Shown here one piece after another: positions 46,581 to 55,702 of a stretch of DNA of 64,000 bases. The DNA lies in NCBI RefSeq assembly GCF_026126425.1, contig NZ_JAFMPW010000001.1:1-64000 (forward strand), in the 5' to 3' direction. Under the pieces are notes generated by a model. It searched no databases, was not told the DNA's origin, and was given only the letters and a program-made list of their open reading frames with translations. The position numbers were made by a program, and so were the translations under genes. Numbering within the stretch: position 1 is the stretch's first letter; the number at the start of each line of letters is the position of its first letter. The stretch comes from Muriicola sp. Z0-33. GTDB lineage: Bacteria > Bacteroidota > Bacteroidia > Flavobacteriales > Flavobacteriaceae.

Positions 46581-47525
46581 TTAAGTGCGACTGAGAAAAG
46601 GATGAAATTCGCCTTTTAAACCAATTGGATCTGTATTTCTTATGTTGTGTACAATCTCGATAGCCGTCCTTGCGGCTTCCAGGCCATAACCTTTGCCTGC
46701 CAGAATATCGCTATAAACCATAGTGTGAAGGTCCGTAAAGCCTCCGCTGAATTCTAATTCTTCTCCATCTATGGTAATAGACCTGAAGGTGGTCTGACCT
46801 TTGTCTTTAACTTCCTGTGGCAGGTATTTGGCGTTGATAGATAAGAACCACCGCACCCTTGCATTCTCAAACTCCAGGTAACCGGCAGCCCTGTCTTCTT
46901 CATGTACATGTACGATATTTTCCTGTACATCTCCAAAGATCCATGACAGCATATCATAAAAATGAACACCAATATTGGTGGCTATGCCCCCAGACTTACT
47001 CTTATCTCCTTTCCATGAGGTATGATACCAATGCCCCCTTGATGTAAGATAGGTAAGGTCAACTTCAAACTTTTGGTCTTTGCTAGAATTCTTTACTTTT
47101 TCCCTTAGTGCAATAATACTTGGATGCACCCTTAACTGAAGAATATTATATATCTTCTTTCCCGTCTTTTCTTCAACATGCTGCAGCTTATCTACATTCC
47201 ATGGATTCAGTACCAATGGCTTTTCACAAATGGCATCGGCACCACTTCTTAGGGCGAATCTAATATGGGCATCGTGCAGATAATTAGGAGAACAGATGCT
47301 TACAAAGTCTAAAAAAACCTCTTTTTCGTACTTCAACTTTTCAATATGCCTGTCAAAACGTTCAAATTCAACAAAGAAATCTGCATTAGGAAAATAGGAG
47401 TCTATAACACCCACACTGTCGCCCTTGTCAAAAGCGGCCAATAAATTGTTATTGGTGTCCTTTATCGCCTTCATATGACGAGGTGCTATATATCCGGCAG
47501 CACCGATTAAAGCAAAGTTTTTCAT
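46581..47525 (-). CDS. wlbA: UDP-GlcNAcA 3-dehydrogenase-like, Gfo/Idh/MocA family (WbpB/WlbA)
   Basis: 314 residues. N-terminal Rossmann domain (FALIGAAGYIAPRHMKAI) and the segments DSYFPNADFFVEFERFDRH, SICSPNYLHDAHIRFALR and CEKPLVLNPWN match WlbA/WbpB, which oxidise UDP-N-acetyl-2-amino-2-deoxyglucuronate at C3. EKP carries the catalytic Lys. The partner aminotransferase (WbpE/WlbC) is not in the window. The next gene downstream of the promoter, 64 bases upstream, is the WbpD-like acetyltransferase. Confidence 0.92.
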   Translation of the reverse strand: MKNFALIGAAGYIAPRHMKAIKDTNNNLLAAFDKGDSVGVIDSYFPNADFFVEFERFDRHIEKLKYEKEVFLDFVSICSPNYLHDAHIRFALRSGADAICEKPLVLNPWNVDKLQHVEEKTGKKIYNILQLRVHPSIIALREKVKNSSKDQKFEVDLTYLTSRGHWYHTSWKGDKSKSGGIATNIGVHFYDMLSWIFGDVQENIVHVHEEDRAAGYLEFENARVRWFLSINAKYLPQEVKDKGQTTFRSITIDGEELEFSGGFTDLHTMVYSDILAGKGYGLEAARTAIEIVHNIRNTDPIGLKGEFHPFLSRT

Positions 47526-47589
47526 TGACGTATTTATTTAATTAAGGTTATCTGTTTCGTGAAATAACTACTTGTCTTCAGGCCAAAGA

Positions 47590-48171
47590 CTATTTTACTC
47601 TTCTTACCTTGTTACTCTCCAATTTGTACTCCTGCTGGCTTTCCCGGCACACGGCTAATCCTTCTTCACTAAATTCCAAACGGTGACCATACTCCCCAAC
47701 CCAACCAATTTGCCTGGCAGGGTTCCCCACCAAAAGTGCATAAGCCGGCACGTCCCTGGTTACAACTGCACCTGCCCCAATAAAGGCATATTCCCCTATA
47801 TCATTTCCGCAAACTATTGTGGCATTAGCACCTATTGAAGCTCCCTTTTTTACAGTAGTTTCGGCATATTCTCCTCTTCGTACAATGGCGCTTCTGGGAT
47901 TAATTACGTTGGTAAAGACCATGGAAGGCCCCAGGAATACATCGTCTTCACAAACCACTCCGGTATACACTGATACGTTGTTCTGTATCTTAACATTATT
48001 CCCTAAAATAACCTCTGGTGAAATAACTACGTTCTGCCCGATATTGCATTTTTGGCCTATTTGGCAATTTGGCATAATATGAGAAAAGTGCCAAATTTTA
48101 GTCCCTTCCCCAATTATACAGCCTTCATCAACTACAGCAGTTTCATGGGCAAAGTAGTTTTCTGGATTCAT
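47590..48171 (-). CDS. wlbB: Hexapeptide N-acetyltransferase, WbpD/WlbB-like
   Basis: 193 residues made mostly of left-handed beta-helix hexapeptide turns (about 10-155). [24 protein letters not shown] and [17 protein letters not shown] are diagnostic of the WbpD/WlbB group, which acetylates the 3-amino group of UDP-2-acetamido-3-amino-glucuronate. ATG 48171 lies 17 bases behind the rfbD stop. The product would be UDP-GlcNAc3NAcA, the substrate of the WbpI-like epimerase encoded 9 kb away in the same locus. Confidence 0.93.
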   Translation of the reverse strand: MNPENYFAHETAVVDEGCIIGEGTKIWHFSHIMPNCQIGQKCNIGQNVVISPEVILGNNVKIQNNVSVYTGVVCEDDVFLGPSMVFTNVINPRSAIVRRGEYAETTVKKGASIGANATIVCGNDIGEYAFIGAGAVVTRDVPAYALLVGNPARQIGWVGEYGHRLEFSEEGLAVCRESQQEYKLESNKVRRVK

Positions 48172-48188
48172 AGTATTTTGAAATCTAT

Positions 48189-48959
48189 CTATTTTAGAAC
48201 ACTATTGCGGGGTCTCCGGGCAAAAGTACGATAATTGTTATCCTTTACAAGCTCTATTTTACCTTCCAAACCATTTTCTTTAAGAATGGCCTCAGCGAAT
48301 TGAAACCAGCTCATAGCAAGACCATCAGTAAAATGATATATCCCATAATCTTTTGGGTGAGTCAGTAATTCCATGATATAACTGGCAAGATGGTTGGCGT
48401 TGGTTGGGCAGCCAACTTCAGTATCCGTTACAAAAAGGGATTCTCCTTGACCGGCTTTATTTAGGATAGTTTTATAAAAATTATGTCCAAATTCTGAATA
48501 CAACCAGGAAGTTCTTATGATATAATATTTATCAAGTACCTCCTGAATATGTCTTTCGCCAGCCAACTTAGATCTGCCATATTCATTAATGGGATTCGGG
48601 ACATCTGAGCTGGAATAAGCGCCTTCTTTCTCGCCATCAAAGACGTAATCCGTTGAGAGATGAACAAGAGTAACCCCATACTTTTTAGCGGCTTCAGCAA
48701 TATTTCTGGCGCCTTGTGCATTTACCGCATAGGCCTTGTCCGGCGCCCTCTCAGCTTCCTCCACATTGGTATAGGCAGCAGCATTAATACAATAATCAAC
48801 ATTTGTGTTTTCAAAAGCCAGGTTAATGGCTTCCTTATCAGTTATATCAAGGACAGTGCTGCCTTTAAAGAAGCATTTTAAATTAGGAAAATCGCCGGCG
48901 ATTTTTTGAAGGCATTTTCCTAACTGTCCTTCGGCACCGGTAACCAAGACTTTTTTCAT
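48189..48959 (-). CDS. rfbD: dTDP-4-dehydrorhamnose reductase, C-terminally shortened
   Basis: 256 residues, against about 280-300 for the family. It makes dTDP-L-rhamnose from the 4-keto sugar. Cofactor motif GAEGQLG at 7-13, STDYVFDG and the YxxxK pair (YGRSK) are present. The protein stops right after RRPRNSVL, where homologues continue for about 30 residues in a helix and strand. The gap to the next gene is 17 bases, so there is no room for the missing part. It may be active but altered. Its ATG overlaps the rfbC stop. Confidence 0.9.
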   Translation of the reverse strand: MKKVLVTGAEGQLGKCLQKIAGDFPNLKCFFKGSTVLDITDKEAINLAFENTNVDYCINAAAYTNVEEAERAPDKAYAVNAQGARNIAEAAKKYGVTLVHLSTDYVFDGEKEGAYSSSDVPNPINEYGRSKLAGERHIQEVLDKYYIIRTSWLYSEFGHNFYKTILNKAGQGESLFVTDTEVGCPTNANHLASYIMELLTHPKDYGIYHFTDGLAMSWFQFAEAILKENGLEGKIELVKDNNYRTFARRPRNSVLK

Positions 48960-49501
48960 AACTCCAACTCATTAAAAGGAGGAAGTAAGCTGTCTTTTTT
49001 GGAAAGAATAATCTGATCTGCCGGAAATTCCCAATCGATATTCCATTGGGGGTCATTGTATATGATCCCCGATTCTGCCTCTTTATTATAGTATTCATCG
49101 CACTTATAAACAAAAACTGTTTCCTCTTCAAGCGCAAGAAATCCGTGAGCAACCCCTTTCGGAATAAAGAGGGTCTTTTTATTTTTCTCGGACAGTCTTA
49201 ATTTGAATTGTTCACCGAAGCTGGGACTGTCTTTCCTTATATCAACAATTACATCTATAACTTCCCCTCTGACGACTCGCACCAGTTTTGACTGCGCATG
49301 CTTTCCTTTTTGAAAATGAAGCCCTCGTAAAACTCCTTTATTGGATATAGAATGATTGTCCTGGACAAATTGAATAGGATTCCCCAGGATTTTTTCAAAT
49401 TCTTTCTGATTGAAAGATTCAAAAAATGTGCCTCGTTCATCCTCATATATATCCGGGTTAATAACAAAACTACCCGCAATATTGTTTTTACTAATTGTCA
49501 C
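48956..49501 (-). CDS. rfbC: dTDP-4-dehydrorhamnose 3,5-epimerase
   Basis: 181 residues, a cupin-fold epimerase. DERGTFFESFNQKEF, the catalytic-His segment LRGLHFQKGKHAQSKLVRV, VDIRKDSPSFG and PKGVAHGFLAL are all in place. Start is GTG at 49501. It sits between rfbA and rfbD with a four-base overlap with rfbD. Normal length. Confidence 0.97.
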   Translation of the reverse strand: MTISKNNIAGSFVINPDIYEDERGTFFESFNQKEFEKILGNPIQFVQDNHSISNKGVLRGLHFQKGKHAQSKLVRVVRGEVIDVIVDIRKDSPSFGEQFKLRLSEKNKKTLFIPKGVAHGFLALEEETVFVYKCDEYYNKEAESGIIYNDPQWNIDWEFPADQIILSKKDSLLPPFNELEL

Positions 49502-49531
49502 TTATAATAAAATTTAATCTGGACAGCGCCA

Positions 49532-50386
49532 TTAGAGTTGCATTAAATATTCTCCATAACCACTCTTTAGCAGTGGTTTGGCCAATTGGTGCAATTGTTC
49601 TTTTGATATGTATCCTTTGGTATAAGCCACTTCTTCTATTGCCCCGATCTTAAGTCCTTGTCTTTCTTCAATTACTTCTACAAATTGGGACGCCTGCATT
49701 AAAGAACTAAAGGTACCTGTATCTAGCCATGCGGTTCCCCGATCCAGAATACTTACCTGTAGCTTGCCCATTTCAAGGTAAGCCTTGTTAATATCTGTAA
49801 TTTCCAATTCCCCTCTTTCACTGGGCTGTATTGCTTTGGCTATACTTATCACCTGGTTGTCGTAAAAGTAGATCCCTGGAACGGCGTAATTGCTTTTTGG
49901 ATTACTGGGTTTTTCTTCTATTGAAATTGCTTTACCCTGAGCATCAAATTGTACCACCCCATACCGTTCGGGATCTGTTACATGATACCCATAGATTATG
50001 CCACCATCAGGATCGCTATTCTCCTGTAATAATTTAGAAAGTCCGGATCCATAAAAAATATTATCGCCAAGAATGAGAGCAACTTTATCTGCACCAATAA
50101 AATCACTGCCAATAATAAATGCTTCTGCCAAACCTTTGGGTTCGTCCTGAATTGCATAACTGAAATTACACCCTAGTTGACTTCCATCTCCCAATAATTT
50201 TTTGAAGAGACCAGCATCCTGAGATCTTGTAATGATCAGAATTTCCCTAATTCCTGCGGCCATTAAGGTAGAAAGTGGATAGTAAATCATTGGCTTGTCA
50301 TAAACCGGCATTAGTTGCTTACTTATGGCCAATGTGAGTGGGTGTAATCTTTTTCCCGAACCGCCTGCTAATACTATTCCTTTCAT
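49532..50386 (-). CDS. rfbA: Glucose-1-phosphate thymidylyltransferase
   Basis: 284 residues. It makes dTDP-glucose from dTTP and glucose-1-phosphate. N-terminal nucleotide-binding [40 protein letters not shown] and [10 protein letters not shown] are signatures. It follows rfbB by one base. Normal length. Confidence 0.98.
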   Translation of the reverse strand: MKGIVLAGGSGKRLHPLTLAISKQLMPVYDKPMIYYPLSTLMAAGIREILIITRSQDAGLFKKLLGDGSQLGCNFSYAIQDEPKGLAEAFIIGSDFIGADKVALILGDNIFYGSGLSKLLQENSDPDGGIIYGYHVTDPERYGVVQFDAQGKAISIEEKPSNPKSNYAVPGIYFYDNQVISIAKAIQPSERGELEITDINKAYLEMGKLQVSILDRGTAWLDTGTFSSLMQASQFVEVIEERQGLKIGAIEEVAYTKGYISKEQLHQLAKPLLKSGYGEYLMQL

Positions 50387-50387
50387 A

Positions 50388-51410
50388 TTATACCTTTTGG
50401 TATTTTGCTAGATACCATTGGATTGTTTTTTGAATCCCTGTACTAAAATCCTCTGTCGGACTCCAACCCAAATCGTTCTTTATCTTTGTGCAATCAATGG
50501 CATACCGGTAGTCGTGGCCAGGCCGGTCTTCAACTAAACTTATCTGTTCCTCATAGCGTCCTTCAGGATTAGGGATTACCTCGTCCAAAATACCACAAAT
50601 AGTACGGGCAATGTACAAATTATTATGCTCATTATCCCCTCCTATGGCATAGGTTTCACCCGCTTTCCCTTGGTGAAAAACCATGTTCAATGCCTCACAA
50701 TGATCCGTTACAAAAAGCCAGTCCCTGACATTACTTCCATCTCCATAAATTGGAATTTTCTCCTTTGCAATGGCTTTACGAATAATAGTGGGTATCAGTT
50801 TTTCATCATGCTGCCTGGGACCATAATTATTAGAGCAATTACTGGTCACCACATTTAAGCCGTAAGTATGATGATAACTCCTTACGAGAAAATCTGAGGC
50901 TGCCTTAGAGGCACTATATGGGCTATTTGGTGCATAAGGAGTCTCCTCAGTAAAATAACCTTCATCTCCTAAACTACCGTAAACTTCATCAGTAGAAATA
51001 TGATGAAATCTGTTTTCCTTTAATAACTCATCGGATGCTGACCAAAAGCTTCGCGCAGTTTCGAGCAATGCAAAGGTGCCTTCTATGTTGGTTTTTATAA
51101 AGTTATCCGGGGCAGCAATAGAATTGTCTACATGAGATTCGGCGGCAAAATGGATTACTCCTGATATGTTGTGCTCTTCAAAAATAGTTTGCATAAGCCC
51201 CCTGTCGCAAATATCTCCTTTTATAAACAAATAACGTTTATGAGACGCCACTTCAACCAAATTATCTAAACTACCCGCGTAGGTTAGTTTGTCTAGATTT
51301 ACAATATTTAGTTCGGGATTTTTCTCCAGGAATAACCCTATAAAATTACTGCCAATGAAGCCTGCCCCACCAGTAATCAAGATAGTTCCTTCTTTTCTTT
51401 TCCCAGTCAT
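50388..51410 (-). CDS. rfbB: dTDP-glucose 4,6-dehydratase
   Basis: 340 residues from ATG 51410; a GTG one codon earlier is possible. The ATG shares its A with the wzz-like stop (TGATG), typical for coupled genes. [10 protein letters not shown] is the cofactor site, [12 protein letters not shown] and STDEVYG are diagnostic, and YSASKA carries the YxxxK pair. First enzyme after activation in the dTDP-rhamnose pathway. Confidence 0.98.
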   Translation of the reverse strand: MTGKRKEGTILITGGAGFIGSNFIGLFLEKNPELNIVNLDKLTYAGSLDNLVEVASHKRYLFIKGDICDRGLMQTIFEEHNISGVIHFAAESHVDNSIAAPDNFIKTNIEGTFALLETARSFWSASDELLKENRFHHISTDEVYGSLGDEGYFTEETPYAPNSPYSASKAASDFLVRSYHHTYGLNVVTSNCSNNYGPRQHDEKLIPTIIRKAIAKEKIPIYGDGSNVRDWLFVTDHCEALNMVFHQGKAGETYAIGGDNEHNNLYIARTICGILDEVIPNPEGRYEEQISLVEDRPGHDYRYAIDCTKIKNDLGWSPTEDFSTGIQKTIQWYLAKYQKV

Positions 51411-52414
51411 CACAACTGCATCTCCTTAGATTTTAAATTAAGGTATTTCAATATGTCGATAAGAAAGAACAGGAGCAAGAGTAATGAAGGAACAAGCACT
51501 ATGTTTTTGCCAAGAAATGATTTTTGAACTTCCTGGGTTTTGCCAAAATTTATAATTCTTATAGCTTCCTTTTCGCCCTGCAATTCTAGTTTTTTTCTTT
51601 CAATATCACGAATAAGATTATTCTTGAGGTTTAAAATTCCGGTAATATCTAAAGGATCTTCGCTATCTAGCACTATTCTGCCTTCCCCGTTCTGACCGCT
51701 TCGCGTCATTTTCTCTGAGAATTGTTCCACCAGGTTGTCAATCTGTTTCACCAGATTTTGATCTTGCTTAATTCTTTCCTCAGCATTATTCCTGTTGATG
51801 GCAACAAGGTCATTGAAATATTCATTAGAATTTATGTAATTCATTAAGTTCTCACTTAAACTTTTACCAATTTTGGCATCCTTATAAAAGAAGGTGATCC
51901 TATGGTTCAAATTACTTCTGTTTAAGATCTCCGTTCTTACTATATCCAGAATAAGATCATCGTTGCGAAATTTTTGGAGCAGTTCCAGATACTCAACATC
52001 ATCGTCAATAATGGCTTCTGTAGTACTTTTTTCGACAGGCTCTATCGTTACTTCAAATCCTTTTAAATCCTCTATGCCGACCCCCATTTCCCTGAAAAAA
52101 GAAGTATCCCTTGCTTTGACATTCGTTTGTATTTCTCCTACTACCGAATACAAATAGCTCTTGCTTTCTAAATTGGGCTTTACAATAACTTCTGTTTTTA
52201 GCTTTTTGGTGACAATTTGATTAAGGCCATATCCAATAGCCAGACCAATCACAATTAAAATGCCCAATTTTACAACGTTCTTTTTCAGATAGACAAAAAG
52301 TCTTAAAAAGGTTTTAAACAAGTTTTTAAAGCCATTCCCGATCATTTTAAAAAGCTGTCCCAAATCTATTTCATCAGATGGGGAATTGGAATTTGGTGAT
52401 ACTTGGTTTTCCAT
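51410..52414 (-). CDS. Wzz-like polysaccharide chain-length/co-polymerase protein
   Basis: 334 residues. A cytoplasmic N-terminus (about 1-45), membrane helix 1 (about 49-68), a large periplasmic part with coiled coil (about 70-300), and membrane helix 2 near the C-terminus (about 308-325): the Wzz topology. There is no tyrosine-kinase domain. It probably sets chain length together with the Wzy-like protein. Its ATG overlaps the stop of the upstream gene (TAATG). Confidence 0.85.
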   Translation of the reverse strand: MENQVSPNSNSPSDEIDLGQLFKMIGNGFKNLFKTFLRLFVYLKKNVVKLGILIVIGLAIGYGLNQIVTKKLKTEVIVKPNLESKSYLYSVVGEIQTNVKARDTSFFREMGVGIEDLKGFEVTIEPVEKSTTEAIIDDDVEYLELLQKFRNDDLILDIVRTEILNRSNLNHRITFFYKDAKIGKSLSENLMNYINSNEYFNDLVAINRNNAEERIKQDQNLVKQIDNLVEQFSEKMTRSGQNGEGRIVLDSEDPLDITGILNLKNNLIRDIERKKLELQGEKEAIRIINFGKTQEVQKSFLGKNIVLVPSLLLLLFFLIDILKYLNLKSKEMQL

Positions 52415-54102
52415 TAGTGTGAATTGAAAATTTGTAAAAGAATCTTATCAGTAATCAGATAGGTAGGTTTTACTCCGGTCGTCCCTAAACCCCCAGAAGC
52501 CAAAGTGCTACCGCTCTCCAATGGGTTATCTGAGGCGTAATAGGCATATCTTACCTTCACATCTTCCCTGATACTTTTCCTTATTTTTGAGGCAGATTGT
52601 ATGGCTTTTTGATAATGTACGCCTTCCATTTCCAGACCTATAACTCCCCATGTAGATTGATGAAAAAACTTCAAAATATCTTTATTCTGCAAGGAAGTGC
52701 CCAGCACTGTAACCATTGTGCCTTCTAATATTTTTAGACCGTGGCCTTCAAAATCTGCGCCAGAAAGTTCATTCTTAAAAGGGTAATTATCAGCAGTTCC
52801 CTCAAATATATGAGCAGAAGGTATCATCAAATCTCCTTTCCCGCCTTCAAGAATCCCTGCCTTACCCATAATTGAAATTGAAGCTATGTCCAAAAATAAC
52901 CGTTGCTTCTTTGTAGACCTATAAGGCTTTAGTAGCTCATCTATTGTTTCATAGGCTTGCTCCCCAAAAGCATAGTCCATAACAAAGATAACAGGTTTTT
53001 GATCATCTTGTGTCTCTTCATTCAGCTCATAGCAACATGCATCCTTGCCCAGTTTGGCCAGATCAAAAATCTGAACGTCGATATTGGTTCCTGAAACATC
53101 ATTTATCTCAATCATCCCATTTTTCCTTGCCGCCGTGAGCACTTTTGCCCTTAATGCACTACTCTTTTCAGAACTCAGTGCCTCGTATATCTCAAGATTA
53201 TCACCTTTGGGAAATTCTTTTGAAAGGGCATTTTTAGCATAGAGCGAATTTAACACGCTATGCATATTTGCACTAATAATGTGGATGGGGCGCTGCAGTA
53301 AGTTGTGCTTTTTAAGCGTGTCTTTTATGGTATTAGCCCATCGTTCGCCGTGAATATGATGTCCTAGTCTTTCCCTGAGCAGTGCGCTAAAGGTAATGGT
53401 CCTCTTTTCCCCTCCGGTTTCCTCGTCTATGGCCAATTTACCCAGCCAGTATACAATTTTCAGAAGTTTTTCAGGATCTTTCTTTGTCCCCAACTTTTCA
53501 TAAACCTCTACAATTTCACTAAAAGACCTGCCTAATATTGTCGCCGTGTGTATTAAAGCCACTTCTTTTTCGGCCAATGTTAATTTGGTTTTGTGTACGG
53601 CAGCTTCAAGCTTTTTCCAATCCCTTATTGTATTATCAGTATCCTCGATCAGGACCTTATTGCAGATTTTCTGAGATTCCACAAAAAGAAAAGTCAGGTG
53701 AGTAAGAATGTCATATATATCTGAGCGCCCCCTGGTGATCTCAATATTCATTTGCTCATTATCTATTCTATAACAATTTCTCCTTCGTTTTGGTGGAATA
53801 ATTGGTTTAAAATGAGATTTGGTATAGCCTTCATCAGAGGTGAGATTAATAAACCGGCATTGTTCTATGCCTTCGGGTAATCGCTCTAACACGTATATTA
53901 ACCCGTTCAATTCTGCTTTTTCCTCTGCTATAGACCCGTATATTTCCGGACGTAGCAGCAAAAGGGCATTTCTCAATGTTTCACCGGAAATACCTAAAGG
54001 TTTGTAAAATCCTCTGTTGAATAAGTGTCGCATAGTAATGTACAAGCGCTCTATAGCGTTTGTAGATTCTTGCGCCCTGGTGTTATTTTTTAGGCCTTTC
54101 AT
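52414..54102 (-). CDS. Uncharacterised protein, phosphorylase-like C-terminal half (DUF6909-like)
   Basis: 562 residues, no signal peptide or membrane helix. The N-terminal ~330 residues are helical and unrecognised, with HIHGERWANTI. The C-terminal part, from about 375, resembles the nucleoside phosphorylase/MTA nucleosidase fold: GKAGILEGGKGDLMIPSAHIF, EGTMVTVLG, and IGLEMEGVHYQKA, where EMEG corresponds to the ribose-binding Met-Glu. I recall a Flavobacteriia family DUF6909 of this size, not verified. It is the first gene of the polysaccharide run and overlaps the wzz-like gene. Substrate unknown; a nucleotide-sugar or nucleoside link is only inferred. Confidence 0.78.
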   Translation of the reverse strand: MKGLKNNTRAQESTNAIERLYITMRHLFNRGFYKPLGISGETLRNALLLLRPEIYGSIAEEKAELNGLIYVLERLPEGIEQCRFINLTSDEGYTKSHFKPIIPPKRRRNCYRIDNEQMNIEITRGRSDIYDILTHLTFLFVESQKICNKVLIEDTDNTIRDWKKLEAAVHKTKLTLAEKEVALIHTATILGRSFSEIVEVYEKLGTKKDPEKLLKIVYWLGKLAIDEETGGEKRTITFSALLRERLGHHIHGERWANTIKDTLKKHNLLQRPIHIISANMHSVLNSLYAKNALSKEFPKGDNLEIYEALSSEKSSALRAKVLTAARKNGMIEINDVSGTNIDVQIFDLAKLGKDACCYELNEETQDDQKPVIFVMDYAFGEQAYETIDELLKPYRSTKKQRLFLDIASISIMGKAGILEGGKGDLMIPSAHIFEGTADNYPFKNELSGADFEGHGLKILEGTMVTVLGTSLQNKDILKFFHQSTWGVIGLEMEGVHYQKAIQSASKIRKSIREDVKVRYAYYASDNPLESGSTLASGGLGTTGVKPTYLITDKILLQIFNSH

Positions 54103-54111
54103 AATCTAAAG

Positions 54112-54119
54112 CAAAATTA
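54112..54119 (-). promoter_or_regulatory. -7 promoter element for the polysaccharide run
   Basis: The minus strand reads TAATTTTG, a perfect TAnnTTTG, nine bases before ATG 54102. It is the likely main promoter of the genes down to rfbD or beyond. Confidence 0.65.
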
Positions 54120-54167
54120 CATTTAAAATTTTTGTTTTAAGATGCGCAACTGCAATTATGTAAAGTA

Positions 54168-54196
54168 GGGCCGATTAATTAATAAAATTACGGCCC
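54168..54196. repeat. Inverted repeat between divergent genes
   Basis: GGGCCG (54168-54173) and CGGCCC (54191-54196) form a perfect GC-rich stem around a 17-base AT-rich loop, in an otherwise AT-rich spacer between the polysaccharide run and the ILEI-GDPD gene. It may be an operator or a cruciform; no T run follows, so it is not a typical terminator. Confidence 0.4.
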
Positions 54197-54308
54197 CCGG
54201 ACCACTACCCTATAATAAGATGCTGCTGTTTTCGTTGATATTCTCGGAAGATCTTTGATTTACTTGATAAATCAGTGGTCCATATTCAACTTTAAATGGG
54301 AAAGACCA

Positions 54309-55652
54309 ATGAAGAGCTATATAACGGGCAGTAAACAGACTATGATTCTCTTGGTGGTAATTCTTATAAGTTTTACCAATAATAGCTATCCCAATAGATG
54401 GTTTACTGTAAATTGTGATAATGCCCTGTCCGTTGTAAGTACTGACTGCGGCAAGGCAAACTCCAGTATCGGGCAGTTGGCAGATAAGGTGCTGATTAGT
54501 ATTGAAAGCAATGGTTTTAATTCAAAAAAGCGGAGTAGATTTAGTGTCAATGGTATTACTGAGTACACCACAAGAGGCCTTACCATAGTACATTTTATTT
54601 CATCCGATAAATTCGAATTTCGCTCTTTCGACACACATGGCAGCGAAGAAGAGGCCTCTGAGTTGATTGAGCATCTAAAGCTGCTGTTAAAAAATAAATC
54701 AGTTTTTGCCTTACTAGCACATGATTCTGCCGCTAAAAGTTTAAAACAATTTTCAGGAAGGCTTACCAAAATGGGCTTTAAAGTATTGGGAGGGCTCCAG
54801 AGCAGGCAGGCCTATGTAATGAATAATTTTGAGGGAAGTATCTCTGAAACTGCAAACGATCTTTCTATAAGCAAAGAACTTTCTGTGCCAAAGATTGCAA
54901 ACGAGTCCGGAAATATATTTCCAAAAACCAAATATGATTACGACTATAGCAATGACCGGTTTATTGCTCATGCCGCCGGTGAGATCAACGGGGTTAAATC
55001 TACCAATTCGCTTGAAGCTCTGGATAGCAATTACAAAAAGGGATTCAGGTTATTTGAGTTGGATATTATTGAAACAAGTGATGGTAAATATGTCGCCGCT
55101 CACGACTGGAAGATGTGGGCCAGATTCACAGACTATAAAGGCAATCTTCCTGTGACTCATTCAGAATTTTTGCGACACAAGATATACGGTAAGTATACCA
55201 CTATGGATATGGAGGCTATAAACAAATGGTTTACAGCCCATCCTGATGCCATCTTAATAACGGATAAAGTTAGTGACCCGCTCAGTTTTGCGAAACAATT
55301 TGTAGACAAGAGCAGGTTGATAATGGAACTTTTTAGTCTGATGGCAGTTGAAGAAGCCGCCAAAAACAACATTGTTGCAATGATCTCTCAGAACCCGTTA
55401 AATAAAATTGCAGGAGACAAAGTAGCCTACCTGACGGCAAACAATGTAAAACATGTTGCCATTTCCCGTAGGATTATAGCGGCTAAAACGGGCTTGCTAA
55501 AACAACTTAGGCAACAAGGGATAAAAGTTTATGTGTACAATGTAAATTTCGACCCTGGAAAGGACGAAAAATATGTTCTTGATAATGAAATTGGATTGGT
55601 CTATGGTATGTATGCTGACAGTTGGGTCTTTGATCGGGAAGAGCAACAATAA
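54309..55652 (+). CDS. Exported fusion of ILEI/FAM3-like domain and GDPD-like domain
   Basis: About 447 residues from ATG 54309; TTG 54255 would add 18 residues before the signal peptide. The signal (about 1-27) is followed by an ILEI/FAM3-like domain (about 50-180): FRSFDTHGSEEEASELIEHL and VFALLAHDSAAKSL. The C-terminal part (about 215-440) is a glycerophosphodiester phosphodiesterase-like TIM barrel: IAHAAG, TNSLEAL, FELDIIET and AAHDWKMW. HRG is HAA and ENT is TNS, as in an uncommon GDPD subgroup. The Glu, Asp and second His are kept. A role in editing phosphodiester-linked glycan or lipid is inferred. Confidence 0.82.
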   Translation: MKSYITGSKQTMILLVVILISFTNNSYPNRWFTVNCDNALSVVSTDCGKANSSIGQLADKVLISIESNGFNSKKRSRFSVNGITEYTTRGLTIVHFISSDKFEFRSFDTHGSEEEASELIEHLKLLLKNKSVFALLAHDSAAKSLKQFSGRLTKMGFKVLGGLQSRQAYVMNNFEGSISETANDLSISKELSVPKIANESGNIFPKTKYDYDYSNDRFIAHAAGEINGVKSTNSLEALDSNYKKGFRLFELDIIETSDGKYVAAHDWKMWARFTDYKGNLPVTHSEFLRHKIYGKYTTMDMEAINKWFTAHPDAILITDKVSDPLSFAKQFVDKSRLIMELFSLMAVEEAAKNNIVAMISQNPLNKIAGDKVAYLTANNVKHVAISRRIIAAKTGLLKQLRQQGIKVYVYNVNFDPGKDEKYVLDNEIGLVYGMYADSWVFDREEQQ

Positions 55653-55702
55653 ACCCGACAATTTTTTCAGAGGTATCCTTAGCCTTGATGAAAGCTTATA
55701 AG

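Noticed and set aside
51410-51413. GTG start at 51413 for rfbB
   Set aside because: The next codon, ATG 51410, gives the TGATG overlap usual for coupled genes and a normal N-terminus.
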